NCBI RefSeq assembly: GCF_035917455.1
Contig: NZ_CP109078.1
Coordinates: forward strand, 3,534,001 to 3,598,000
Length of the DNA stretch: 64,000 nucleotides
Direction of reading: 5' to 3'
Source: Micromonospora sp. NBC_01796
Lineage (GTDB): Bacteria > Actinomycetota > Actinomycetes > Mycobacteriales > Micromonosporaceae
The translations under genes were made by a program, and so were the position numbers. The notes under the pieces were generated by a model. That model ran no database searches. It was not told the DNA's origin and worked only from the letters and a program-made list of their open reading frames with translations. Positions 1 to 7,762 of the stretch are shown here, piece by piece; the first letter of the stretch is position 1, and every line of letters begins with the position of its first letter.

Positions 1-23
1 GGGTCGCTCCGGACCGGGGCGGG

Positions 24-821
24 CTAGCCGAGGAAGGCCAGGAGGGCTTCGTTGACCGGGGCGGGGCGCTCCAGCGGGAGCAGGTGCGCGGCGTCGGGTA
101 CGTCGGGCAGCCGGGTCGCCAGGGACGCCTGCGCGGCGATCAGGTCGGCCAGTACGCCGATGTCCGGTATATCTTCGGCACCCGCTCCGACCAGCACCGG
201 AACCCGGATCTCGGCGAGCCGCCCGATGGCGGGTGGGTCGAGTTCGCGTACCGCCACGTTGCCGAGTGCGGCCTCGGCGGCCAACGCACGGCGATCCATC
301 TCCCGCGCGAAGTCCAGGAACGCCGGGTCCGGGTCCTCCGGGCGGCGCCCCGGCCCGACCACCCAGAAGCGCACCTCGGCCTCGGCGGTGGCGTCGAGGT
401 CCTCGCCGTCGACCTCGCCGATCAGGGTGTCCCAGAGGTTGTTGGTCTCGTCGGACCATTCGTGGCCGGACACGGCCGAACCGAAGAGGGCGAGCGCGGC
501 GACCCGGTCGGGATGGGCGAGCGTGGTGTCGATCGCCACCGCGCCGCCGAATGAGCAGCCGACCAGGGTGGCCCGTTCGATGCCGAGTGCGTCGAGGAAC
601 CCGACCACGTCGTCGTGGTGGGCGAAGGGGTGCTCCGGCAGGTCGGACTCGCCGTACCCGCGCAGGTCCAGGCTGAGTACGCGATGCCGGCCGGCGAGCG
701 CCTCGACCTGGCCACGCCACATCCGGCGGTCGGCGATGCCGGCGTGCAGCAGGACAACCGGGGTGCCATCACCCAGGTCGTCGTAGGCCAGCGTGGCCCC
801 ATCCAATTCGATCTTCGACAT
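24..821 (-). CDS. alpha/beta hydrolase
   Basis: A 265-residue alpha/beta-hydrolase-fold protein. The nucleophile elbow GCSFGG places the catalytic Ser near residue 90. An oxyanion-side LLHAG stretch lies near residue 24, and a C-terminal DAAHLLPLE segment supplies the likely catalytic His. There is no signal peptide, so it should be cytosolic. The family covers esterases, haloperoxidase-like enzymes and lactonases, and the substrate cannot be read from sequence. It is divergent from the XRE regulator gene, and a TAACGT box 7 nt before the ATG suggests a leaderless transcript. Function beyond the fold is not assigned. Confidence 0.9.
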   Translation of the reverse strand: MSKIELDGATLAYDDLGDGTPVVLLHAGIADRRMWRGQVEALAGRHRVLSLDLRGYGESDLPEHPFAHHDDVVGFLDALGIERATLVGCSFGGAVAIDTTLAHPDRVAALALFGSAVSGHEWSDETNNLWDTLIGEVDGEDLDATAEAEVRFWVVGPGRRPEDPDPAFLDFAREMDRRALAAEAALGNVAVRELDPPAIGRLAEIRVPVLVGAGAEDIPDIGVLADLIAAQASLATRLPDVPDAAHLLPLERPAPVNEALLAFLG

Positions 822-828
822 CAGGCGG

Positions 829-834
829 ACGTTA
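829..834 (-). promoter_or_regulatory. -10 box of the alpha/beta hydrolase gene
   Basis: TAACGT on the minus strand lies 7 nt before the ATG at 821, the spacing of a leaderless promoter. No clear -35 was found. Confidence 0.4.
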
Positions 835-943
835 CGCAGTTACGTGGGCGGTTTGCAACGTGATTGCCCGACCTGCGGTGGCCGGCGTACTTCGTGACCT
901 GGGTGGGGGATCGAAGGTCGGCCATGAGACTTTGCTAACTCTG

Positions 944-986
944 GCAAGCGTTTTGCTTGCAGGAGCTAGCACTCGCGAACTACCGT
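944..986 (+). promoter_or_regulatory. promoter and operator-like palindrome of the XRE gene
   Basis: A perfect inverted repeat GCAAGC-N5-GCTTGC occupies 944-960. A -35-like TTGCAG (957-962) overlaps its right arm and is followed, after 18 bp, by a -10 TACCGT (981-986) 7 nt before the ATG at 994. The palindrome over the -35 of a DNA-binding protein gene suggests autoregulation. This is inference only. Confidence 0.45.
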
Positions 987-993
987 CGGACGC

Positions 994-1614
994 ATGGCGA
1001 ACCCCAAGGACCTGCCCCGCGACGTCGGTGGGTTCATCCGTGACCTGCGACGCAACGCGAAGATCTCGCTGCGCCAGCTCGCCGACCAGGCCGGGGTCAG
1101 CAACCCCTACCTGAGCCAGGTCGAGCGCGGACTGCGCAAGCCCAGCGCCGAGGTGCTGCAACAGCTCGCCAGCGCGCTGCGGGTGTCCACCCCCGTGATG
1201 TACCTGCGCGCCGGCCTGCTCGACGACAAGGAGGGGCACGGCGTACTCGCCTCGATCGCCGCCGACGCCGACCTGACGATGCCGCAGAAGCAGTCCCTGA
1301 GCCAGATCTACGAGACCTTCCGGCGGGAGAACGCCCGCCAGGCCGAAACCGCCGCCCCGACCGAGGCAGCCGCCCCGACAACCGCGCCGACGGAAACGAC
1401 CGCGCCGGCCGAGGCAACCGCGCCGACGGAGGCAGCCGCGCCGACGACAGCGCCGACACCGGGCGACGGCGGCAGCGAGGCCGTGGACGACGTACTCGAA
1501 TCGGTGGCGCGGACCGAGACGGGCACCGCGCCGGCCCCGAACGCATCCCAACCAGCCAAGCGAACCGCCCGCAAGGCGGCCCGGAAGACCGCTCCCGCGG
1601 TCGAGGAGGAGTAG
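994..1614 (+). CDS. XRE-family helix-turn-helix regulator (Rv0474-like)
   Basis: A 206-residue protein with an N-terminal Cro/cI-type HTH (about residues 8-65, including SLRQLADQAGVSNPYLSQVE). Residues beyond about 115 form a low-complexity Ala/Thr/Pro tail ending in basic residues. It sits 2 nt upstream of the HbhA-like gene and is followed by a DUF2516 gene, the same order as Rv0474-hbhA-Rv0476 in M. tuberculosis, which supports a Rv0474-type identity. The palindrome over its promoter suggests self-repression. The long repetitive tail, rich in TEAAAPT units, is probably disordered. The genes it controls are unknown here. Confidence 0.88.
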   Translation: MANPKDLPRDVGGFIRDLRRNAKISLRQLADQAGVSNPYLSQVERGLRKPSAEVLQQLASALRVSTPVMYLRAGLLDDKEGHGVLASIAADADLTMPQKQSLSQIYETFRRENARQAETAAPTEAAAPTTAPTETTAPAEATAPTEAAAPTTAPTPGDGGSEAVDDVLESVARTETGTAPAPNASQPAKRTARKAARKTAPAVEEE

Positions 1615-1616
1615 TC

Positions 1617-2441
1617 ATGACCGACCCCCGGACCAGCAACCGCATCCCCGCCCCGCTCTACGCCGTCGCCGGTGTCGGCGACCTCGCCCTCCAGCAGCTC
1701 CGCAAGCTGCCCGCGGTGGTCACCGAGCTGAGCGAGAAGGCCGCCGTCAGCACCGCCGAACTCCGCGACAAGGCCGTCACGGGAACCGGGGAACTGCGCG
1801 AGCGCGCCGTCACCGGCACCACCGGGCTGCGCGAGCGGGCGGCCACCATCACCACCGCCGAACTGCGCGAGACGGCCGCCACCCGCGCCGCCGAGCTGCG
1901 CGAGCGGGCGGTCACCGGCACGGCCGAGCTGCGCGAACGGGCGACCGACGCGCTGCGTACCGCGAACACCACCGCGGCCGGGCTCCGTGGCCGCGCGGCC
2001 ACGCCCGAGCTGGACGTCCGCCGGCTGCGTACCGCGGCGATCCGCAACGCAGCCGTGGTCGTCTCCGGCGCCTACACCGCCTCCGAGCGGGCCGCCGCCG
2101 CGTACGAGGCCCTGGTCGCCCGGGGCGAGCGGGTGGTCGGCGCGGCCGGCACCCCGGCTACCGCCCCGCACCACACCGCACCGAAGTCCGCGGACATGGA
2201 CGCGCCCGAGGTGCCCGCCGAACTGACCGCCACCCCGGAGGTCCTGGCCAGCAAGGACACGGCGGCCAAGGCCGCCGCGACCAAGGCCACCCCGAGCCCG
2301 GCGGCGAAGACCCCCAAGGCGCCGACCACCAAGGCCACCGCCGCAAAGGCGCCGGCCACCGCCAAGGCGCCGGCCGCGAAGACCACCGCGACCAAGGCGA
2401 CCAGGTCGGCCAAGAGCACCGCGACCACCGACGAGAAGTAG
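1617..2441 (+). CDS. heparin-binding hemagglutinin (HbhA)-like protein
   Basis: A 274-residue protein whose N-terminus (IPAPLYAVAGVGDLALQQL) matches the start of HbhA-type proteins. Residues of about 35-110 form a charged helical/coiled-coil region built from repeated 10-12-residue units around ELRERAVTGT. The C-terminus (about 205-274) is a Lys/Ala/Pro/Thr-rich tail of the kind that binds sulfated sugars in mycobacterial HbhA. There is no classical signal peptide. It is co-transcribed with the XRE gene (stop and start separated by 2 nt), and a strong hairpin follows. In mycobacteria HbhA is an adhesin. In an environmental actinomycete a structural or cell-surface role is more likely, and this is inference. 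Confidence 0.78.
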   Translation: MTDPRTSNRIPAPLYAVAGVGDLALQQLRKLPAVVTELSEKAAVSTAELRDKAVTGTGELRERAVTGTTGLRERAATITTAELRETAATRAAELRERAVTGTAELRERATDALRTANTTAAGLRGRAATPELDVRRLRTAAIRNAAVVVSGAYTASERAAAAYEALVARGERVVGAAGTPATAPHHTAPKSADMDAPEVPAELTATPEVLASKDTAAKAAATKATPSPAAKTPKAPTTKATAAKAPATAKAPAAKTTATKATRSAKSTATTDEK

Positions 2442-2457
2442 GCACAGGTCGGACAGG

Positions 2458-2489
2458 CCCCGGGTACGGCATGTAGCCCGTACCCGGGG
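2458..2489 (+). terminator. hairpin after the hbhA-like gene
   Basis: A perfect 12-bp GC-rich stem (2458-2469 with 2478-2489) and 8-nt loop lies 16 nt after the HbhA-like stop. There is no U tract, which is usual for actinobacterial terminators. Confidence 0.65.
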
Positions 2490-2498
2490 TTGCCGACA

Positions 2499-2504
2499 TA
2501 AGCT
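2499..2504 (+). promoter_or_regulatory. -10 box of the DUF2516 gene
   Basis: TAAGCT lies 7 nt before the ATG at 2512, just after the terminator hairpin. It supports an independent leaderless transcript. Confidence 0.35.
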
Positions 2505-2511
2505 TCACGGC

Positions 2512-2826
2512 ATGGTTACTGCCGCGCCGATCTTCTACTCCGACGTACGGACCGTCATCGAGTTGGTGCTCCTCGTCTTCGCTCTCATCATCGAGGGAGT
2601 GGCGCTGGTGCACGCCATCACCCAGCGATCGGACGCCTTCCCGGCGATCGGCACCCTGCCCAAGGGCGGCTGGATCGCCATTCTCGGCGTCTGCCTGGCG
2701 CTGACCCTGCTCGGCTTCGGCGTACTCAGCATCTTCGGCCTGATCGGCATCGCCGCCGGTCTGATCTACCTGCTGGACGTCCGGCCCGGACTGCGTGACC
2801 TGACCGACGGCAAGGGCTTCTGGTGA
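2512..2826 (+). CDS. DUF2516 family small membrane protein
   Basis: A 104-residue integral membrane protein with three hydrophobic segments (about residues 14-36, 54-71 and 72-90) and a short polar C-terminus. Position after an HbhA-like gene and size match Rv0476, a DUF2516 protein. No catalytic motif is visible and the function is unknown. Its stop overlaps the next gene's GTG start by 4 nt (GTGA), so it is translationally coupled to the following hydrolase. Confidence 0.8.
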   Translation: MVTAAPIFYSDVRTVIELVLLVFALIIEGVALVHAITQRSDAFPAIGTLPKGGWIAILGVCLALTLLGFGVLSIFGLIGIAAGLIYLLDVRPGLRDLTDGKGFW

Positions 2827-3713
2827 GAGATTTCCGCTGGCCTCCGCCGCCGGACGGCGGGCCTCGGACGTACGGACCCGGTCCCAGCGCACCCCGGACC
2901 GGGCGACCGGCGCTGCCCGAACCGGAGACGGAACTGGTCACCACCCCGCACGGCGTACGGCTGGAGCGGCTGGTCACCGGCGCCGGTGATCCGGTGACCG
3001 TCTTCGCGCACGGGCTGGGCGGCGGCATCGCCGTCACCCGACCGTTGGGCAGTGCGGTCAACGGCCGGCGGGTGTTCTTCCAGTTCCGGGGCCACGGCCG
3101 GTCGGACGCGCCGGACGGCGAGTGGACCTACCTGGACCTGGCCCGCGACCTGCGGGCGGTCGCCGACCTGAGCCGGGCCACCCGGGCGGTCGGCGTCAGC
3201 CTCGGCGCCGGTGCGCTGACCCGGCTGCTGCTGGAGAGCCCGGAACGGTTCGACCGGGCCGTCTTCTTCCTGCCGGCGGTGCTGGACGAACCTCGGCCGG
3301 CGGCGGCCCGCGAGCGGTTGACCATGCTGCTCGAAGCGGTACGCAGCGGCGACCCCGCGACGGTGGCGGAGGTGGCTTCCGCGGAACTGCCGGCGGCGGT
3401 ACGGAACACCCCGGCCGGTTGGGCGTACCTGCGTCAGCGGATCGACCAGTTGATGCGGGACGGGTTGGCGGACGGGTTGGCGAGCCTGCCGGACCAGGTG
3501 CCCGTACGCGACGCCTCGGCCCTCGCCGCCGTCACCGCCCGCGCCCTGGTGATCGGTTGTGCCGGTGACGAACTCCACCCGGTGGCGGTCGCGGAGCAAC
3601 TCGCCGCCGCCCTGCCGAACGCCACCCTGCACGTGTACGACCGCCCCGGTGTGCTCTGGACGCACCGCGCCGACCTGCGTGGACGCGTCTCCGAGTTCCT
3701 GAACGGGCAGTAG
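2823..3713 (+). CDS. alpha/beta hydrolase coupled to DUF2516
   Basis: A 296-residue alpha/beta-hydrolase with GTG start overlapping the DUF2516 stop. The nucleophile elbow is GVSLGAG in the first half, an HGLGGG oxyanion-region motif lies near residue 63, and the late WTHRADL segment supplies a candidate catalytic His. The first roughly 40 residues are Pro/Gly-rich. It is probably cytosolic, with unknown substrate. The tight coupling suggests that the hydrolase and the small membrane protein work together, perhaps at the membrane. Confidence 0.87.
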   Translation: MRDFRWPPPPDGGPRTYGPGPSAPRTGRPALPEPETELVTTPHGVRLERLVTGAGDPVTVFAHGLGGGIAVTRPLGSAVNGRRVFFQFRGHGRSDAPDGEWTYLDLARDLRAVADLSRATRAVGVSLGAGALTRLLLESPERFDRAVFFLPAVLDEPRPAAARERLTMLLEAVRSGDPATVAEVASAELPAAVRNTPAGWAYLRQRIDQLMRDGLADGLASLPDQVPVRDASALAAVTARALVIGCAGDELHPVAVAEQLAAALPNATLHVYDRPGVLWTHRADLRGRVSEFLNGQ

Positions 3714-3744
3714 TCCCGGCGCGGTTTCCGCAACGACGAGACGG

Positions 3745-4434
3745 TCAGTCGGCGGGTCGGCCGTAGCTGGCCGCGCGTACGTCGAGCAGCCAGCGTTCCA
3801 CCGTCTCCTCGTCCGGCCGCTCCGGCAGCGGCGTACGGATGGCGTCGAAGTCCCGTTCGGCCTCGGCCAGGAGGTTCCGCGCCCGGTCGACCCGGCCGGC
3901 GGCGACCTGCTCGCCGAAGTCCACGAAGGATCGCGGGTCGTCCAGGCGGATCGGCAGGTGGCCGGTGGCGTAGAGCAGCCGGCCCTGGTGCAGGAGCCGG
4001 GCCAGGTGCCGGGCGTGTTTGGCGGTGCGTCGCCGGGTGTCGGCCGAGAACGAGCCGTCGCCGCGCGATTCGAGCTTGCGGAACTGCTGGCCGGCGTAGC
4101 CGAGGTAGGCGGACCGGACCCTGGGCGCCGCCAGGAATGCCGACCGGATCCCGATCAGCCGGTCGCCGAGGTCGGTCCGGGTTTCGTAGAGGTCGTCGGG
4201 CAGCCAGGCGAGTTCGGTCGCGGTCGGGTTGCCGCTCAGCGCGAGCCGGCACCACTTGCCCGCCTCGTGCAGCGTCCGGTCGGGTGCCGTGGTCACGATC
4301 GACTCCCTGGGCGGATGCAGCCCGTGGAAGGCGACCGTGGGCGCGGCGAACAGGCCGAGCCGGTCCACGTCGGAACCGGGACCGGCCAGGCCGTACGCGG
4401 TCGAGCCGACGATCCCGGCGAGCAGCAGGCGCAT
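3745..4434 (-). CDS. predicted nucleotidyltransferase (COG3541/RlaP-like)
   Basis: A pol-beta-superfamily nucleotidyltransferase of about 229 residues. The signature GSTAYGLAGPGSDVDRLG contains the GS...DxD metal-binding pattern near the N-terminus. Related proteins begin just before this motif, so the ATG at 4434 is preferred. In-frame starts at 4443 and 4494 would add 3 or 20 residues. The family is thought to act on RNA or small molecules, with substrates mostly uncharacterised. It is divergent from the SDR gene at 4528. The protein looks complete. Confidence 0.8.
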   Translation of the reverse strand: MRLLLAGIVGSTAYGLAGPGSDVDRLGLFAAPTVAFHGLHPPRESIVTTAPDRTLHEAGKWCRLALSGNPTATELAWLPDDLYETRTDLGDRLIGIRSAFLAAPRVRSAYLGYAGQQFRKLESRGDGSFSADTRRRTAKHARHLARLLHQGRLLYATGHLPIRLDDPRSFVDFGEQVAAGRVDRARNLLAEAERDFDAIRTPLPERPDEETVERWLLDVRAASYGRPAD

Positions 4435-4526
4435 GCCGGACATGATCGCGTACGGGACCGGGCGGGTGGACGGAGTTGTTGGTAATCCGGCCATCGGCTG
4501 TCAGGTATTGCTGGTTACCTCGACGG

Positions 4527-4567
4527 TATGACCGAATCGAACCAACTCGGTACGACCGAATCGAACC
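4527..4567 (+). repeat. 24-bp-period direct repeat at the SDR start
   Basis: The sequence GACCGAATCGAACC occurs at 4530-4543 and again at 4554-4567. It overlaps the proposed SDR start codon and gives a duplicated TESN motif in the protein. It may be a small tandem duplication or a direct-repeat binding site. Confidence 0.6.
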
Positions 4568-5475
4568 GACCACTCAGCGGGAAGATCGCGCTCGTCGCCG
4601 GTGCCACCAGGGGCGCCGGCCGGCAGATCGCGGTGCAACTCGGCGCCGCCGGCGCCACCGTCTACGCGACCGGGCGCAGCACTCGCGGCCAACGGTCGGA
4701 AATAGACCGGCCCGAGACCATCGAGGAGACCGCCGAACTCGTCACCCGGGCGGGTGGCGTCGGCATCGGGGTTCCGGTCGACCACCTGGAGCCGGAGCGG
4801 GTGCAGGCCCTGGTGGAACGGATCGACCGGGAGCAGGGCCGGCTGGACGTGCTGGTCAACGACATCTGGGGGGCCGATTCGATGATCGGCTGGGACCAGC
4901 CGGTCTGGCAGCACTCGCTGACCGACGGGTTGCGTACGCTCCGGCTGGCGATCGACACCCACCTGATCACCAGCCACTACGCGCTGCCGCTGCTGATCAG
5001 GTCGCCGGGCGGGCTGGTGGTGGAGATGGGCGACGGCACCCGCGAGTACAACGACAGCACGTACCGACTGAACGCGTTCTACGACCTGGCCAAGGTCGCG
5101 GTCACCCGACTGGCCTTCAGCCAGGCCCACGAACTGCGGGAGTACGGCGGCACCGCGGTCGCGCTCACGCCGGGCTGGCTGCGCTCGGAGACGATGCTCG
5201 ACCTGTTCGGCGTCACCGAGGAGAACTGGCGGGACGCGACGGACAAGCAGCCGCACTTTGTCATCTCGGAGTCACCGGCGTACGCCGGTCGGGCCGTCGC
5301 GGCGCTGGCCGCCGACCCGGACCGGGCCCGCTGGTCCGGCCAGTCGCTCTCCAGTGGCCAACTCGCCCGGGTGTACGGCTTCACCGACCTGGACGGCAGC
5401 CAGCCCGACGCCTGGCGGTACATCGTCGAGGTGCAGGACCTCGACCGTCCCGCCGACGCCACCGGCTACCGCTGA
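4528..5475 (+). CDS. SDR family oxidoreductase
   Basis: A 315-residue short-chain dehydrogenase/reductase. The Rossmann dinucleotide motif is GATRGAGR, followed by ATGRST, which favours NADP(H). The usual NNAG motif is replaced by NDIWG, and the catalytic YxxxK is seen as YDLAK. The NDIWG form and large size resemble a subgroup of bacterial SDRs of unknown substrate. The first 15 residues include the duplicated TESN motif and may not be translated. It converges on the WYL regulator gene downstream, which could control it. Confidence 0.88.
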   Translation: MTESNQLGTTESNRPLSGKIALVAGATRGAGRQIAVQLGAAGATVYATGRSTRGQRSEIDRPETIEETAELVTRAGGVGIGVPVDHLEPERVQALVERIDREQGRLDVLVNDIWGADSMIGWDQPVWQHSLTDGLRTLRLAIDTHLITSHYALPLLIRSPGGLVVEMGDGTREYNDSTYRLNAFYDLAKVAVTRLAFSQAHELREYGGTAVALTPGWLRSETMLDLFGVTEENWRDATDKQPHFVISESPAYAGRAVAALAADPDRARWSGQSLSSGQLARVYGFTDLDGSQPDAWRYIVEVQDLDRPADATGYR

Positions 5476-5507
5476 TCGGTGCGGCCGACCGCGGCCCGAC
5501 AGGCGCG

Positions 5508-6515
5508 TCACGGTCGTCGGTCCGGTGACCCGTTGAGCGGTCGTTCGTCCGGTGGTCGGTAGAGCGCGCTGAGTCGGACCGCCGCCTCGGCGAGCCGGGT
5601 ACGCAGTGCCGGCGGGTCGAGCACCTCCACCTCCGGTCCGAACCGGAGCAGCATCGGATAGGCGATGTCGAGCGACTCGACGGGCAGGCGGGTCACCACC
5701 CAACCCTGCTCGTCGGGTTCGCCCGCGCCGGCAAGTGCCTCCTGCGCGGCCGGTGGCTCGACCACGTACCGCATCGTGCGCAGTCCGGCCGGGCTCAGCC
5801 GTACGCTGATCCGTTCCGGGAACATGGCCCGGACAAAATTGCTCACCCCGGCCGACCAGAACCCGGCCAGGTCGAAGCTCTCGTCCCGGTCGAAGCCATC
5901 GGTGGTGACCTCGACCCCGGTGACCCGGTCCACCCGGTACGTCCGGTGGTCGTCGCCGACCCGCCCGACCAGGTACCAGACCCCGCCCTTGAGCACCAGC
6001 CCGTACGGCTGCACGGTCCGGGTCACCTCACGGTCGCGCCGATAGCGCAGCTCGATCACCCGGTCCTGCCAGACCGCCCCGGCGAGGTCGCTGAGCAGCG
6101 GCGGCGGGTCGGCGGTCCCGAACCAGCCGGGTACGTCCAAATGGAACCGTTGACCGGAGCGCTGTGCGGCGTCCCGCAGTGGCGGGGGGAGTGCGGCCAG
6201 GACCTTCAGTCGGGCGGCGGCGACCGGTTCGGCAAGCCCCATCTCGTCGACCGGTCCGGGCAGCCCGGAGAGGAACAGCGCCTCGGCCTCGGCGCGACTC
6301 AGCCCGGTCAGTCGGGTCCGATAGCCGCCGACCAGCCGGTAACCGCCGGCCCGCCCCCGATCCGCGTACACCGGCACCCCCGCCGCCCCCAACGCCAGCA
6401 CGTCCCGATAGACAGTCCGCTCCGAAACCTCCAACTCCCCGGCCAACTCCGCCGCCGTCATCACCCCCCGCCCCTGCAGCAGCAACACCAACGAAATCAA
6501 CCGAGCCGCCCGCAT
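5508..6515 (-). CDS. YafY-family HTH/WYL transcriptional regulator
   Basis: A 335-residue regulator with an N-terminal HTH (SERTVYRDVLALGAAGVPV) followed by a WYL domain (about residues 140-220, including WYLVGRVGDDHRTYRVDRV) and a C-terminal WCX-like extension. WYL domains sense small ligands or nucleic acids, and YafY-type proteins usually act locally. The neighbouring convergent SDR gene is a possible target. Its upstream region holds a long hairpin repeat (6548-6612). Confidence 0.9.
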   Translation of the reverse strand: MRAARLISLVLLLQGRGVMTAAELAGELEVSERTVYRDVLALGAAGVPVYADRGRAGGYRLVGGYRTRLTGLSRAEAEALFLSGLPGPVDEMGLAEPVAAARLKVLAALPPPLRDAAQRSGQRFHLDVPGWFGTADPPPLLSDLAGAVWQDRVIELRYRRDREVTRTVQPYGLVLKGGVWYLVGRVGDDHRTYRVDRVTGVEVTTDGFDRDESFDLAGFWSAGVSNFVRAMFPERISVRLSPAGLRTMRYVVEPPAAQEALAGAGEPDEQGWVVTRLPVESLDIAYPMLLRFGPEVEVLDPPALRTRLAEAAVRLSALYRPPDERPLNGSPDRRP

Positions 6516-6547
6516 CCCCCCATCCTCCCCTCCGGCCCCGCCGACCT

Positions 6548-6612
6548 CCGTTGATCATGAAGTTAGCGACGGGTTCCGGCTTGAAAACCGTCGCTAACTT
6601 CATGATCAACGG
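6548..6612. repeat. palindromic intergenic repeat, copy 1
   Basis: A perfect 25-bp inverted repeat (6548-6572 with 6588-6612, 15-nt loop) whose stem contains GTTGATCATGAAGTTAGCG. The same 19-bp core forms a second hairpin at 23491-23555. It lies between divergent genes, so it cannot simply be a terminator. A C-rich stretch is on its left and a G-rich stretch on its right. Confidence 0.9.
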
Positions 6613-6645
6613 GTTCTGGTGGGTGGGGCAGTAGGGTGCTGGGGT

Positions 6646-7476
6646 GTGGGGGTAGCCAAGATCGCGGTTCCGGCTGTTGGGGTGGTGGGGCAGTTTTTTG
6701 GCGGGGCCGGGTTGCTGGTGCGGGGGCTCGGGATGTACGCCCGTACGCCACGGCTGGTGTTGCTCGGGATCCTGCCGGCGCTGATCACCGGAGGGCTTTT
6801 CCTGGCCGGGTACGCCACACTGATCTACTTCGTCGACGACCTCGCCGGACTGGTCACCCCGTTCGCGGATGACTGGGCGAGCTGGGCCCGGGACCTGATC
6901 CGGGTGCTGGCCGGGTTCGCGTTCCTGGCCCTGGGGGCGGTGCTCGGCGTACTGACCTTCACAGCGGTCACCCTGGTCGTCGGCGACCCGTTCTACGAGG
7001 AGATCTCCGCTCGAGTCGAGGCTCGATACGGCGGAGTGCCGGGTGAGATCGAGGTTTCCTGGTGGCGGTCGCTGCGCCGGAGCATGGTCGACTCGCTGCG
7101 ACTGGTGACCCGTTCCGTGCTGCTGGGCGTACCGCTGTTCTTCGCGGGTTTCATCCCGGTGGTCGGGCAGTTTGTCGTACCGGTGATCGCCGCCGCGGTC
7201 GCCGGCTGGTTCCTCGCCCTGGAACTGGTCGGCGCCCCCTTCTACCGCCGGGGGCTGCGGCTGCCCGACCGACGGCGGCTGCTGGGCGCGCAGCGGCCGG
7301 TGTCGCTCGGCTTCGGGGTCGCCGTCTTCTGCTGCTTCCTGATCCCGCTCGGCGCGATCCTGGTCATGCCGGCGGCGGTGGCCGGCGCCGCCCTGCTCGC
7401 CCGCCGCTCGCTCGGCGAGTCCATCGACGAGCCGGGCCGGTGGACCGAACACCCGTCGCCGAGCGTGGAGTCCTGA
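6646..7476 (+). CDS. EI24 domain-containing membrane protein
   Basis: A protein of about 276 residues with four or more membrane segments (for example [19 protein letters not shown], a segment after [12 protein letters not shown], and two in the second half) and a conserved [13 protein letters not shown] cytoplasmic loop. It matches the EI24/CysZ-like family. CysZ of E. coli takes up sulfate, but actinobacterial EI24 proteins are uncharacterised. GTG at 6646 is chosen because a TAGGGT box lies 8 nt upstream and the residues before it are low-quality; GTG at 6619 is also in frame. The stop overlaps the ATG of the macrodomain pseudogene. Confidence 0.83.
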   Translation: MGVAKIAVPAVGVVGQFFGGAGLLVRGLGMYARTPRLVLLGILPALITGGLFLAGYATLIYFVDDLAGLVTPFADDWASWARDLIRVLAGFAFLALGAVLGVLTFTAVTLVVGDPFYEEISARVEARYGGVPGEIEVSWWRSLRRSMVDSLRLVTRSVLLGVPLFFAGFIPVVGQFVVPVIAAAVAGWFLALELVGAPFYRRGLRLPDRRRLLGAQRPVSLGFGVAVFCCFLIPLGAILVMPAAVAGAALLARRSLGESIDEPGRWTEHPSPSVES

Positions 7477-7737
7477 TGGAGATCATCCTGGTTCAGGGTG
7501 ACATCACCACGGTACGGGTCGACGTCATCGTCAACGCCGCCAACTCGTCGCTGCTCGGTGGTGGTGGAGTCGACGGCGCGATCCACCGGGATCTACCGCT
7601 GGCCGGTGGATGACGCGGTCCGGCAGGCGCTGACCGTGTTACGGGCAGCCCGGCCGGCGAACCTCACCGAGGCCCGCCTCGTGCTCTTCGACGCCGCCAC
7701 CCTCGCCACCGCGGAACGGGTACGAGACGCCGGTTGA
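7476..7737 (+). pseudogene. macrodomain (O-acetyl-ADP-ribose deacetylase) remnant
   Basis: The ATG at 7476 opens a typical macrodomain start: [20 protein letters not shown], then [11 protein letters not shown]. After about 38 residues it shifts and stops at 7613. In the +1-shifted frame, [15 protein letters not shown] and VLFDAATLATAERV correspond to the conserved C-terminal part (the G-[IV]-Y-x-[WY]-P motif) of the same family. Roughly 100 residues from the middle are missing, so an internal deletion with a frameshift has destroyed the gene. The intact ancestor would have been translationally coupled to the EI24 gene (TGATG overlap). Confidence 0.85.
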
Positions 7738-7762
7738 AGCTGTGCCGTACCGGCGCGGCCGG

